DNA from: Paragonimus westermani
Taxonomy: Eukaryota; Platyhelminthes; Trematoda; Plagiorchiida; Troglotrematidae
Length of the DNA: 64,000 nt
Direction: 5' to 3'
Assembly: GCA_008508345.1 (NCBI GenBank)
Contig: QNGE01000149.1
Location: forward strand, 138,312-202,311
Shown here: one piece after another, positions 34,490 through 46,880 of the stretch
Position numbering within the stretch: position 1 is the stretch's first letter
How the letters are laid out: each line of letters starts with the position of its first letter
The notes under the pieces: model-generated
Told to the model about the DNA's origin: nothing
The model's input: the letters and a program-made list of their open reading frames with translations, nothing else
The model's database searches: none
Program-made: the position numbers and the translations under genes

Positions 34490-34828
34490 CTAGTTAATCC
34501 AACAATTCGTCGAACTTTTTTTGGTTTTCAGTAGAAAGCAGTTTGCTGCGATGCTGAACTTTTCGGAAAGCTTGATGTGTTTGCAATCAGAGTGAACATA
34601 GCTCTCGTTTAGTACGGCTTTAAAAGGAACTGCGAAACCTTTATCAGAAGAAAGGGTTAGTCTTCGAGAGCATCTCAGCGATTCTTCTGATGGATTTAGC
34701 AACACGGATAATTCTTTCCATATAGCGCGCAAATGGCCTACGAATTGAAACCACATGTTTCGCGAATGATTCCCGATTATGAACGCTGTTTTCAACAACT
34801 GATCAGAAGACAAAATGCGTTCATTCAC
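34490..34828 (-). CDS. 112-codon open frame, exon candidate
   Basis: This opens at an ATG directly preceded by an in-frame TGA and closes at TAA. Residues are well mixed (ELSVLLNPSEESLRCSRRLT, then LSSDKGFAVPFKAVLNESYV), unlike the C/H/W-rich noise of most other frames. It lies 230 bp upstream of the 33955-34257 exon on the same strand, so the two may belong to one transcription unit. No domain recognised. Confidence 0.28.
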   Translation of the reverse strand: MNERILSSDQLLKTAFIIGNHSRNMWFQFVGHLRAIWKELSVLLNPSEESLRCSRRLTLSSDKGFAVPFKAVLNESYVHSDCKHIKLSEKFSIAANCFLLKTKKSSTNCWIN

Positions 34829-37489
34829 AACCTCATGCTAGGTGACGGATCCAATTTTTTATACATAAAACAGATACATCATTAAACAAAATTACGCAAT
34901 ATGGAAGCCGAAACTCCAGACATTATTAGCGAACGCCGGGTAGGTTTCTACTTACACACACTGTGCTGAACGATGAAATTGTTAGGCAATCATACCTACC
35001 TGGAACATTTATCTAACGATCGAGCCAAAATGGCTAGATATTAATTCCCCAAACAACGTTGATGTATCTGGGTTGGCTGACATGTTTTAAATTCCTCCAT
35101 TACCGTTTTCTAAAGTTTTTATTTAACTTTAAGAAAATGAAAAAATTGACTGACTAATGAAAAATCTATTAAACATTACACTGGTTAAATATTTATTACG
35201 CACTATTTTGCATACTCGCGTTTTCTGAGTTTGTTTCATCGTTGCATTGACAGTGTAGTTCTCTATGACTCCCATCCCACTGATTCACTCACGGGCGGTT
35301 CTGAGAGTAATATCATTTATATTTCACTTTAACCTGAGATCCACTGTTTAATTTTAGGTCCGTACAAATTCACTGAAACAATATCTCTGTTTCCGTACAA
35401 CACAGAACTTCATTTACCGTTCACACAAACAACACGAGCGAGTTATTTTCAGTCCTCTTAAAATATTTAGCTTGTTTCAAGCTTTCCACCTTATCACTAC
35501 TGTTCACAAATAAGACCATCCACATTTCCTTCTCCAACGTCTTGTAATCAATAAAGCAGGTTCACTGTGTGCTGCTCATTTCTATGTACACTATTGTTCA
35601 CCTTGCACTTTCTATACATCCAGTGCGCAGCTGTCTAGTGATACTGGCAGCCCTCCTACTCACTTTGATAGGTTTGTTGGTTCCCATTATATCAATTTCT
35701 GTGAATCATTTATCCGAAACTGGTTACCTGATTCCAATCCTACCTTGCCGCACGAGGTTTCCAACTCCAAGTTCTCATCTTCAAATGTATTTAACAGTAG
35801 ATCTTTTTGTGTTCGTGCATCTGTCTTTGGGTGTTTTTGTCCTCTCATTCATCTCTGTTTCAGGTTAACTTCTGACGTTTCACAATCAAATTGATTAAGA
35901 AACTAGTATAATAGTTCATTTTTCATTGGTTTGCTGAAGATAACACCGTGCAACGACCGGAAATCTGTTTCGTGGTGTATGTAGAGCGATTTATTGATTT
36001 GTTTTAATTTAAGGAATGATTCGCCTGGTTTTTAAGAACACTTGAATCAGTGGCATGTGTAGTCACACTTTTCACGAGTACAACTGGTATTTACGTGATT
36101 GCCGAAAGTTTTGTTCAAATGTATTGAGTGATTACTGTAATTCGTCGTACCTTGTTTTGCGACTTTCAACTCTAGCTGTTTGAATAGAATGAAGATAGTT
36201 GTGTATTTTCTGCATTAATGAGCGACAGACATTTCGTACAATTCAGACGTCTTCTGATGTTCTCAAGTCCACAGGTTTCTGAGAAAACAAGGGAGCTTGA
36301 ATACTCATACACTTCTGTCCGTGTATTAAGCAGATGGTGTAATGTGTAGAACTGTTTATAAATTCGAACAAAACAAAAGTGAAGGGTTTGTGCTCGTGGA
36401 GAAAACAAATGTGTGGCTTGCTAATATCAAACCAATCTGGCGGGTGAACATACATAAAAACAGAGTTAACAGAGGGCAAGTCGGCATAACCAAAGATCAC
36501 ATCGTCAACTACGATTTCAACTTTTATGACTTAACTAGGAGCGGGTCTCTAAACCAATCACCATAACTACCGGTGATCCATCGTTTGAGTGGTTCACCCT
36601 ATTTGCTCAGAATTTTGTGCTTAATTATACAGGCCAATGGTGGTTTCGTCAATATTGATCTGATTCTGTCGGACATATCTGGCTGTATTGAATGGACGAA
36701 GCGATCAGAAACACTTATTTGTCACCAGTGTCTGCTATGGCTCACCGGGGATTTTCATTAGAAAGCAACCTGATACGCATGGTACACTACTCATCTAGTT
36801 GTGTGTGGTAGTGTACTGTGTGGGTGATCAAGAAATTTATCCCTGTGGATGTTGTGATCCAGAGAAGATTACAACAGTTCGACAAAATCAGCTGTGGCCA
36901 CATGACCGGGCACTGAGCTTTAGAACGGGCAGAGTCGAAATGAGAACATATTCTGCTGGCACATTAGCTTACCCATTTCAAGAACAGTCTTAGAAATATG
37001 ACCATCCATCCGTACGGTTATGACTACTAGGAAAAGATGTACCATTGACTAGAGACGTAAATGGGTCAAACAATGGGTTAGAATTGCATTCCTTTCAAGG
37101 GCTTGTAGTTCGGTACGAATTGACCTAATGGTGCCAGTGTCCCTGATTAAGAGTTTATTCATGACTCTTCTAGTCGGATGTCTTCACTAAGAACGGCACT
37201 CACTTCAGATACGATAAGTAAAGTTGTATGTATGATTCCCTATGACTGAAGGGGGATTGTGTAACTGCCTTGTTTATCAGTAAATAGTCCCACTTTATCT
37301 TTGGTTAATTTCAAGTTATTTTAATATTTTGTTGAATATGACTTTTTGAACTCTGGTCGAATATTTCTGTAAAATTGACTTATGTAACAAACTCACTTTG
37401 GCATCACACTGAACAAACTAATTCCTCTTCTGCATTATAGCTCTCCTTGTCACACACTTGTAGCGTGTTTAACAGAATTGTTAGAAGCC
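34829..37489. other. no firm gene
   Basis: A hydrophobic plus-strand frame at 35569-35868 has two membrane-like stretches but is T-rich and poorly anchored. Overlapping frames at 36243-36566 on both strands cannot be told apart. A plus-strand stretch from the acceptor TTAATTATACAG at about 36632 (NGGFVNIDLILSDISG) is a weak exon candidate. Confidence 0.3.
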
Positions 37490-37701
37490 TTCTCAATTAG
37501 ATAGACTTTCCATCCAGCTTCTATCAAAAAGACGCATTAGACTGGATTTCCGATTTCATTAAAGCCTTCCAATAGTGGTTATTCTTGTCATAGCCGGTAC
37601 TAGACCTTCGGCCAGGCCATCCTGAGGTAAGCATTTTAACCACTTCACCATTTACCTCGTGTTACTTACAACCAAAGTGTCACGTCTGAAAGTTAGAACT
37701 G
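37490..37701 (-). repeat. ribozyme-SINE, decayed
   Basis: The tail (TAGATAGACTTTCCATCCAG), linker, ribozyme region, B box and A box (ACCACTTCACCATTTACCTCG) follow the reverse-complement order. The ribozyme reads TTGGAAG for CTGACGA and GGAA for GAAA, although the GUC triplet survives. It abuts the 3' end of the gene model at 37702. Confidence 0.45.
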
Positions 37702-38105
37702 CTAGAACTCTTCAGAAACCCATGCACTTAATTTTTTCAGGCGTGTGTTCCAATACTTTGGTCGTTTTCTAACCCTCAACAATGTATCTGAATATTTAGC
37801 TAAACATTGTACTCTCTTGTTTTCTTCAGAGTTTATTCACACGCAGTGGTCAAGACCGGAAGTGGACCAGACTCACCCGCTGAATATCCGGGTCTGAGAA
37901 TGGACGTCGCGGCCGTCCGATAAATAACAAGCACCGACGTCGTAGCGTCGACGCTGCCGGTTTGCGCAACCACCGTGTTACAGAGCACGTGTGTTTGTGT
38001 GTGCATTTGTGTGACAGACTGCCTTGTCTTCACGTCTGAACAGTCAGACACGTGAGTCGAGTGCACCGATTCTTCCGCTAGAATACGACGTAAATTGAAC
38101 CGGTG
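37702..38105 (-). CDS. two-exon gene, function unknown
   Basis: The upstream exon is open from 38105 to 37877 and ends at TCAGCGG|GTGAGT, a near-ideal donor. The 53 bp intron (37876-37824) ends AAACTCTGAAG. The last exon 37823-37702 keeps phase for 40 codons (NKRVQCLAKYSDTLLRVRKR, then PKYWNTRLKKLSAWVSEEF) and ends at TAG. The only in-frame ATG is at 38006, giving 83 residues. Otherwise the exon begins upstream at an unseen acceptor. The first exon is unusually CpG-rich (about 37900-37960), as expected near a gene start. The basic C-terminal exon is protein-like. Family unknown. Confidence 0.5.
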
Positions 38106-41100
38106 TTAGGATACGGCGACTGCAGGGGGTAACTCCATATTTTGCTTTCTGTGCACTGTGGTTATCAGATCGAAGTAACTGGTTAACACCCCGCTAAATA
38201 CCATCAGTCGTCTTGGTGTTTTCTAAGTATGTTGATGTCCTCAGATGTGAGTTAAAATTTACAAACACTATGTTAATGTTACATAAGAGTTACTTTGTAG
38301 TTTATGGTTACCGAGTTTTTATTTACCGATCTTTTAAGAATAGTGTTTTAGGGAACTGATTTTCCGTACCATAATGGACCTAACACAGTAGAAGCGTTTG
38401 GCATCTCAAAAAAGTCAAACGTGAACCTTCAGAGGTGCAATGAATGGGCAAGTGTTTGGTTCACCTTTAGTAGCCCTGTCATTCTTCCCTGTGGACCTCT
38501 TTTCGTTTCCAGAGGATTGAAATGGTTTCGACCGGAAACAACAGCCTATAAACCGGCCCCTGAATACCCGGCATCTATTATATTAGGGGGTGATAATGGT
38601 TGTTCGTATGATAAACCGTGTAACGTATGTTGGCAGAATCTCTTGTCTATTATTTACTATATGTTGTTCTCGGTTAAATTAATCTGGTATTAATAACGGA
38701 CCCGTACGTACAACTATCAGTACGGTTTTCAGCCGTCAATGTCCTGCAAACCCTAGAAGGGTTTGTCATTTGTGTACAACTTGCTAATTGCTACGCTAAC
38801 TGAAACAGTTCACTTAAAGAAATAGTGACCAGTGAATTCTCAAAGTGAATGTTAACACATCACGAATGGGAAATTATTTCCCCCTTAGTCAAGGTAAGAA
38901 AAACCCAAGCTGATACACGTACAAGTTGATAGCAAATTGTTCGAGCACCACAGTGATCTCTTTTCAATGCATAGCCTAGCTAACACGGGCTTAGATTGTG
39001 CATGGCTGATTTTTCATTGTCTGCATTGCTTCCTGACAAATAGCGACGATATTCGAAACAAAAATTCCTATCGATACACTCAAGAACATATTCATAGTCT
39101 GTGCCACATTGCTCAGTTTAACCACTCCACCATATTGGGTTTATTCGCACTAGCGGATTGAACTTGGGAGTTTGTTAAACTAGCCTGGTAAATTTGTGCA
39201 TGCTCAGAGCCGATGATAGAATAAAGTTTCCGGACGGAGTGGCACGGAATAAATAATTCTACTACTTTTAATGAACAACAAATTGACATCGACGACAACC
39301 TTGCCTTATGAAACGAATGACTTCTGTAAACCCGGGTAGTAAGGTTTTTGTTGATATAATTAACAAGAAAGTAAGTGGGAATATCCACTATTCAGTTCGA
39401 TAGCATCTACTCGAAAAAGTGAGCACGTTTATTTCGACTTCTGTGCAAATGGTTATAACGGTTTTCCTCAACAAGTATGACTCAGATATAGGGGGAACTT
39501 TATCGGTGTAGGTTAGGTTCAATCCTCAACACAGAATATTACTGAATCGGCAGGCTTTGTCGGCATAAGCGAGTAACGACGTGACACCTAATTGTTCTAT
39601 CAGTCCCAGCTTATTTTCGCGAAGTGTTCATCTTGGTGATACAGAATACAGTTGTCAAGTGGCTTACAGTCGGGTTAATACTAACCAGGGCCGCGTTGGC
39701 ATATTGCACTTGTTAATGTGTTTTTTGGATCGCTTTATTATGCCTGGCACCAACGAATGTTAACAGTTTATTGTGTTGCGCAGTAAAGTACTGTAACCTT
39801 ATGGTCCTATAAAAAACTGTATTGGCACACCAAACTGCAATCTTCGTTGTAGTGCGTTTGTTCGTTTGTTCCATGACCATAGTTTTCTAGTCCTTTACAT
39901 CGGAAAAACAAGGAACGACTGCGGTCTGTCCATTCTCGACAGGTTGGGAGCCTATCCAACAATCCGGTTAAACGGATTTCACCTTATATAAAGTTATCTG
40001 TATTTCAATGAAAATATTATTTGAAAACGCAACGACAAACAATAAATTTTCATAATAAGGTGTTGAAATGAGGAAGTCTAGAAGCGTTGAGTTACATGAG
40101 CACGAACCATCTGACAGCTAATTTATTACGAGCTTTATTGTGTAAATCGGGATGAGAACCGATGACCTACTGTTTGTTGACGCACACAAGTGTTTTCTGT
40201 CCTCGTGTTTAGGTTAACGACATCCGACTGGTCTGCGTCACTGTCAGCAGGATGAACTACTACATCGGACTATCACTTAGACGCCGTATGGCTAAACGTA
40301 ATGGGTACAACCGGTAACCGCAGGCTGTCTGTTCCTCATTCAGAAGGGATGAACGCCAACAGGTCACACGTCACTTACATTAGTCATCCTTCACAAACCA
40401 TGATAATAAGACCTGTGGCCCAGTGGGTAACAGCTTCAGCTTGTAATACAAAAGTGACTGACTTGAAACACTCTAAGCCTGTCTTGATGACCAGCATTCT
40501 CATACGTCGTATACTTTGGGCGTATCAGTGCATGCTGGGGAGGTTGTGATTTTGGAGGATTGGAGGTCCGAACCAATTAGACTAACCGTTTGCTACTGAA
40601 TATTATGAAGCAATGTACGGTAGCTTCTCTCAAATGATCCCCTGTTAAACTGCACTCCGTACCTGTTCAACACGAAGTGTGTATGTTTGCATTTTAGCTA
40701 GTTGAGTAAACTTTCATGTTATTGATCAACCGAAAAGCTATTTTACCACGCGCACTGTGCGGTGGGTGGAAGTAATCTTGGTATGGGTTTGGGGTTGGGT
40801 GGATGCAGATCCCAGCGCAGAATAGCCGATTGAACAGCAATGTGAACGTCGATGGCAAAAACGCCCCTGTTATGCTAATTCAGTCTGTCACTTTATCAGC
40901 AGTTTTGCTGAGTCTCAATATGATTCATGTGACCCAAGACGAATTCTGGTAATCTCATTCCTGCTCAAGAGAATTGCGTAGTATTGCGATGAGTAGAAGA
41001 ATGAGATTGGTTTGATCATGACACTTGATTGTTCACATTCAAGCACTCCACCTAGTATTGTTCAAGTTTGTCTCGAGTCTTACTGTCATTGGAGTTCACC

Positions 41101-41364
41101 AACATGATCTTGTGGATGAACGCGTGCACTTGTTCAACTCAATGCTAAGATTGCCTATCCAAAACAAGATTGGGACCGGTTCTCGTTAGAAATAGGTTTT
41201 TGAGTGGGCAACATGGAATATTCCATATTAATTACTTCGGGACCCTGTAGTCTTAGCTAATGCAACCGAATAACCTGAAGTTGACTATGTCACTCAAAAA
41301 TAAACCGGCGTCAAGGCTGACACCGGTCACGTTAATCGTTTCACCACAAGCGAGGTTCACAACA
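38106..41364. other. long stretch without a supported gene
   Basis: A tRNA-like A box at about 40419 (GTGGCCCAGTGGGTAACAGC) and a B-box-like GGTTCAATCCTC at about 39512 hint at two further old SINE relics. Neither can be followed at full length. Open frames here have no good splice anchors. Confidence 0.35.
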
Positions 41365-41760
41365 ATGGCTGTCCGTTTATTAAGATCCTTTGCTAGTACC
41401 GTGAAAAGGACAGCTGATTAGAAGCCAGTTCACACTATTTCCACTCTGTCGGCCGAAACACGAACGAAGGTAAGCATCACGATACACAACCTTCCTTTGG
41501 GGCCGTAGCCACAGCAACTTGACAACCTGGAGATGATCGCGCAGACCTAGATCAACCATGTGGCATTGAAGTCATTCATTCCACTACAGGTAATACTAAC
41601 AGGAACCGGTGGCCTAATGACCAAGAAGGCAACGCCAAATTAGTCGGTTCAGATTTCACCCAAACTGTCTTGTATCACTGGCGAGTCCAGACGAGAACGG
41701 AACCAGCCACTTTAGGGCACTAGCGCTTGCATAAAATTTGTGAAACAATACACAGCAGTT
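41365..41760 (+). pseudogene. coding-like relic or unassembled exons
   Basis: An ATG at 41365 in good context opens MAVRLLRSFASTVKR, reminiscent of a mitochondrial presequence. The same frame continues for ~115 codons but is cut by five TAG codons and no other stop type. A second frame (DLDQPCGIEVIHSTTGNTNR, then NRWPNDQEGNAKLVGSDF) is open except for one TGA. A GTAAGC donor with a CCACAG acceptor 45 bp later lies inside. I could not build one consistent spliced frame, so decay is as likely as an intact gene. Confidence 0.22.
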
Positions 41761-41900
41761 TCATTAGTGTCTAAATTAATTACACTAAGATAATGGACAC
41801 TGACCTCAAGAGTCGCCTTTCAAGTCGAAGCTGGTGAGCATCAAGCCACTGAACCTAGAAGATGGAACGGTTTTGAATCAAGCCGGTATCGCCGCCTTAG

Positions 41901-42054
41901 TTCCTCCAAACGTTGGGTCACAACGATCCAGATGCAAAGAACTTCGCTCCGCTGGACGAATATGTGGCCCTGTGTGCCAGTCTCCACCAGGTGAACCAAA
42001 CAACGATGAAACTGTCTATTTTGCAGATCTACAAGCAAGCGTGGAAAAGCATAC
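41901..42054 (+). CDS. internal exon, function unknown
   Basis: The exon follows the acceptor TATCGCCGCCTTAG and ends at ATAC|GTAAGA. It is open for 51 codons plus one base: FLQTLGHNDPDAKNFAPLDE, YVALCASLHQVNQTTMKLSI, LQIYKQAWKSI. Residue use is convincingly protein-like and a stop lies just upstream of the acceptor. A possible continuation begins at 42093 (DTNGALLA, then a GTATCT donor). All three forward frames are rather open over 41.8-42.0 kb, which weakens frame choice, but this frame has the best splice signals. It may join the coding-like sequence at 41365-41760. Confidence 0.4.
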
Positions 42055-42754
42055 GTAAGACTTCAAGAGTTGGGCAGTTTTCCATTTGTGAGTCGATACA
42101 AATGGGGCACTGCTCGCAGGTATCTGTCACTTTCTCCCTCAGTTATGTTCTATTTTCAAAAAAGTACTAGACACTTGTATTCAAGCTGTGTGTTTTATTT
42201 GAAAGATGTCAGTTAAAATATTTCCCTGAACGCGAAAAGTGAGCAATGTTCATGGTATATTTAACTATCAAGTACTATGAACCGTGAATCGATTGTATGC
42301 ACAATATTTTAATTTGGGTTCCCTTACATTGTGATGCATAACCTGAACAGTTTCATATTCTAACGTGTATTTGGGTCTCTAAATCCTAATTGTCCGTTTT
42401 TGAACCTCATCAGAATGGATACTTTTCACTGGCGGTTTTAATGGGAGTTAAAATTTATCGTCTATACTAAAATTTCCGAGAAACGGCAGTTGTTTTTCGG
42501 AGAATTCAAAATTTGTGTTTACGTGTGTTCTGTTCACCTCACATAAGTCAAAATCCTTACCGACTCAACAACAGCCAGTAGACTTTTTATCACGCTAGGT
42601 ATATGATTTCATCTGGAGTGAGCAGTGCTGATCGCGAGATAGTGGATTAGATTTAACAATACGACTAACGTGTGCCATTTTTTGGCTCTTAAGTCATCTA
42701 GATATCACGTATGCGTGTGTCCTAATGTTTAAATCTAATTACTCGACAGCGCTT

Positions 42755-42850
42755 AATATTAGGTCACTGGCGTGGTGGTTAGTCAAGTAAGTATGAGTTA
42801 CATTCCCAGTTGAGAGTAAACGGAAGGGAATCGCAAGTTTGATTCATCTG
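42755..42850 (+). repeat. ribozyme-SINE fragment
   Basis: The A box TAGGTCACTGGCGTGGTGG is followed, after a deletion of the B-box region, by CCCAGTTGAGAGTAAACGG. That sequence corresponds to stem II and the GAAA strand of the ribozyme. Confidence 0.32.
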
Positions 42851-43805
42851 TTCCAAACGCAAGAGCTACAGCCATTTGGCAGTAGTGATCTCTATTGCCC
42901 TTGAGTTAAGGACCGCTGACTTGGAAAAACAGCAGGGGTACAAACCCAACAATTTTCAAGTCTTTTTTTACCGAAGACCATCTATTTGACCTGGACGGAT
43001 TGTTCAAGATATCATCAAGTAGTTTCATTTTCAAACGGCTAATGACAAGTGAAACAAGGTTACTCAGACAACATCTAGCCTTTTAAGCATAAGTGAAGCT
43101 GACACGACTGATTTACTTGTAATGTAGCTGATTACCTTACTATCTTGTAAGACATTGAAACAAGATAGTTGGTTAGCTCACATGTTAGTGCTGGGCACAC
43201 TTCATAAAAGTATTATGATTTGTCTATTGGTGTAGATATCAGAATGGAAACTTCATATTAAGCAATACAGTATGCTATCAGCAAACAGAAATTCTTTGGT
43301 ACGTAAGGGGCGAAAGTTGTTCATAATCTTTTCCCCCTGCTAATTCCGCTTTGTTTTGTGGAGCCTTCCGCAACTGTCCCGACTGTCCGTCTTCTTTCCT
43401 TTTTACCAAACCAAGTTGCCAACACAATCATCAGTCCCCATTGTCAACCGTATTTTGTCACCTATTTCAATGTACCATTCTGTGTCCGACCGACCACTGG
43501 GCATTTCATGTCAAGAACAGAAATTCAGCTGATTGTGTGACTTTGGTATCCAAAGAGACCAAACAACCACTGCCGATGTTAGTTCGTATCTAGATTCTTG
43601 CAGTTCCCCAGACAGCAGTTGTATCAAAGCAAATAATGAACTCGACGGAATTCATGAACACGAATCTTGAGTTCAGCCTCATGTGGTTTAGATGTGGCTG
43701 GGTGCGTCATCAACGAGAATCACAGCATACTGATGACCACCACAACCGCCAAGACCACAAACAGCAGCCTCGTTCACCCCCCCCCACCACAGCTGTGGGG
43801 ACCAC

Positions 43806-43960
43806 TGTCATCATGATAGTCATCACCACCATCACAGCTATCATACCCACTGACATCACAATCATATGCATCCTCACTGAGGCGAATATTAACGTTAGCA
43901 TCATCACACCAGCCGCTACCATCATCCACGTTAACCCCACCGTTAAAGCAACCAAGATAA
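43806..43960. repeat. degenerate (ATC/CAC)n tract
   Basis: Repeated CATCATCAC, ACCATCA and ATCACAA units make this a degenerate trinucleotide tract, preceded by a run of C at about 43777. It encodes His/Ile/Thr on one strand and Met/Val on the other, which explains the apparent 134-codon frame. Confidence 0.8.
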
Positions 43961-44200
43961 TGGCTAATTATAAGTTTCAAGCTGTGTCATTGCTCCGTGA
44001 TTATTACCAATGTTCCATTAGCGATTTCCCTGCTGTCTGAAAATGATGCTTTCCTACTCAGAACAGATCTCTTCAGAACCTGTCTAAAACGACTGAACTC
44101 TGTTCAAACAGTTTTTAAGTGGTAAATTGTGTGAAAAGGCCATAACTGTTGTTTAGGTTAATGTGCCCGAACTCCCTCACTCTTCCACCCCCCTCACAAG

Positions 44201-44218
44201 CACACACACACACACACA
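44201..44218. repeat. (CA)9 microsatellite
   Basis: A perfect CA dinucleotide run, directly visible. Confidence 0.95.
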
Positions 44219-45902
44219 AATACAATCACAAAACACTTCCAGAAAGGTTGGCGAACAGCTCAGATACAAGAAAATTGGCAGTGGCACACGTCCAAGATGT
44301 CAGTCCGTTTATTTCCAGCACGTCCTAATTTCGCTGTATGTGTGCTTGTGTGCACGTGTCTATTTCCGCAGTTTAGGTCAGTAATTATATGTTAACACTC
44401 AACACAGTGCCAATTATCGTGTTCATTTTAATGGGGTGTAAATTATGGGATAGACTTGACTGATTAGATAGCAGTAACAACTGCTCGCATCCGTAGCTGA
44501 CGCGCAATGCACCAACACATTTAGACTCTTGCAGACCAAACTACGTATATGTGCAGACTTAGGGCTGATCGCCAATCAGGCACTGGCACTTGGCAAATAT
44601 CCAGGGGAAGAAATGCATTCATTCGCACATTAGGTCACGTGCCGTGCAGATACCACTGCTAGATTGGCCACGGTAATGTTCTTGATGGCACTGAGTTTTT
44701 GTTTGAAGATACTTTTGCTGGTGAGTGTTGCTCCGAAAGATCAAGTTAACTCAAGAAATGGTTTTATGCATCTCAAGTGATTCATCTTTTGCGGTTACAT
44801 ATTCGCATCCTTTGCAGTCAACTGTCATTTTTAAACGTGGAGGTTCTGTAAAATTGGCGTTAGGTAGGGGCCAACACATGAACGACAGACGAAGTTAGGA
44901 ACCTCTTCAAACTGACCGGAAGAAACCACAATTTTAAATGATGATTCTTAACCGGACCTAATGAGAAAGATTAAAGTGGTACAGATGTTGTTATGGTGCA
45001 AAACGGTTCGCCTAAGAAGACGTTTAGCGGTCATAGCAAGTTACAGTCCACAACCGATGCTCACGATACTGGTGGCCAAATGTATAGGGGCATCGTCTCT
45101 CAAAGCAAACGGTTGTTGGATCGATTCCCCAATTTAGACAAACTGTACCTACTGAGTCAAAAAAATGACCTCACAGTATGAACGGCTCGCGTGTCGCTGT
45201 CAACAGTACGACGGTGTCCTATCTGTTACGACGTCCTGCGCAAAGCACATATGCCTCTTATGCTATCTTAATATGATTCCACTCCTTCAGAGGGATACAG
45301 TGAACTTTAGCATTTAGTCATTCGTTTCCAATAGTGTCTCACATAACGAATTGCGACAAATGTTTTTCGGACTTTACAGTGAGCAGAAACACGAAACTGA
45401 CTGAATTATTAACGTATAATATCAAATAGACCGGTGCTCTGGGGATGCAGTGGAACTGTGGTATATTTAATCAAATTCTCGTTCTACGTGATCAAAACAT
45501 GGTGGAACCAAAGTGCGGATTATTCATGTCTAAACAGGAAGGACGAATGTATCGTATACGGTTGAATAAGATTAGAAACAAAGAATCAAAGTCAATCCAA
45601 TATTTGTTGTGATTGTAACATTCACGGGAAAAGCCATTGTATTATGTGCTAGCGCAATACGTAAATATTTCGCGGTGTGAAATATAGGACAGATTTTGTG
45701 TTAGCGTGATAGTTGTGGGCAGTCGTAACAAGTTATAGAAACTTGTTTCTTTTGAGAAGGGAAAAGGATGCGAATATTTTTTGGGTATCAATTAGCAAAC
45801 GATATGTTTTGGTCTAGTTAGCTAACTCTGGGTATATTTACTCAACAAGACATCGGGGTAGGCTATGTCTTGATATTCAACACCAATATGTGCAAAACCT
45901 AC

Positions 45903-46033
45903 TTATATTTTTAGGAATGATTGTCTGAGAAATGATTTCGTGTTGGTACAAATTGTGAAAAGTGTGTGAGAATTCGGGCACAGGGGATAGCTGAATTCTT
46001 TGTGGGATTAACAAGCTACTTGAGGTTGGTAAA
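45903..46033 (-). CDS. weak exon candidate
   Basis: The acceptor TTTCAATCGTTTGCAG is strong and the donor ATAA|GTAGGT acceptable. The 43 codons between (SLPTSSSLLIPQRIQLSPVP, then EFSHTFHNLYQHEIISQTII) are open. No neighbouring exon joins it in phase through a small intron, so support is limited. Confidence 0.22.
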
Positions 46034-46359
46034 CTGCAAACGATTGAAAAATCAACCAACATCATCAGCTCCCCTAAAACACCACAGTTTTCTTGTTGAT
46101 ATCTTTTAGGACACTGCGGAAATTGCTATACAAGCCAAATTGTTCGAACTGTAAAGGGTGGCCAAACTGTTCACAACAGGTGCGGTGTAACGTGGTGTAC
46201 AGTACAGGTCACCTTGTCCGTTTGAATGTTTTCTTCCAAAGGTGTAAGATAAACGAAAGTTCGACTTGCTTCTTTGATTGCCCAGTGACGACCGGTTTCA
46301 TACAGGCTTTACTAACTAAACGGTGTGGGTGTGTAGCTGCTGGGTTTTGTTGATGTTTG

Positions 46360-46880
46360 TTTGGTACTTTTGACATCCTGTGCTTGGTGAGATGTAGAAT
46401 GTTGAACTCGCTGTAGCACGTTTGGTTTGCTTGTAGAAATTCGGTTGTCCGTTTGTTTTTGTTTTGTCTTTCGTTATACTTAGTGAAAATCCTTGATGAG
46501 TTTTTTGCCATAGCTGCACAGAAAGATTGTATGTTTCCTTCATTTTGTAATTATTTTTGCGTAATCACTAAAGCTTTCGCAGCTGAAGTGGTCTGACATG
46601 ATCTCACCTTCACCCCTACCTGAACGTTTTAATGAACTCACTTTCCGTTGACTGATAGCCTTTGTGCGAGGTTGGCTTTGAATGCTCCATTTTGGGACGC
46701 CTTTCTGTTGCTCGGTTTGAGTTTCCGGTTAAATCACATTCAGTTTGAGACTGCATTTTTGTTGCAAATTTTTTTCAAACAGTATCATATAAATCCCGTT
46801 AATTTCAATCACATTTTTCTGCCGTTTATTCGGATTTGGCTGATAGTCCCATTGACCCGATCTTCTGAGTGGGCACTGTT
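46360..46880 (-). repeat. dispersed repeat R, copy 2
   Basis: This is the reverse-complement partner of 21130-21620, with the same order of conserved islands. Frames differ between copies and both carry stops, so neither is likely to be functional. The two copies lie in inverted orientation ~25 kb apart. Confidence 0.6.

Larger units (their letters stand above)
42851..45902. other. long stretch without a supported gene
   Basis: Simple repeats at 43806-43960 and 44201-44218 are listed separately and produce misleading long frames. Elsewhere only short unanchored frames occur. Confidence 0.35.

Noticed and set aside
35569..35868. Hydrophobic 99-codon frame resembling a two-pass membrane protein
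   Set aside because: The region is T-rich, which yields hydrophobic codons by itself, and the upstream acceptor is poor.
39113..39172. Possible SINE head with GGATTGAACTTGG
   Set aside because: The order of the A-like and B-like boxes is wrong for a transcribed head on either strand.
43636..44040. 134-codon plus-strand frame and its antisense partner
   Set aside because: Both arise from the ATC/CAC simple repeat. The Ile/Thr/His content reflects the repeat unit.
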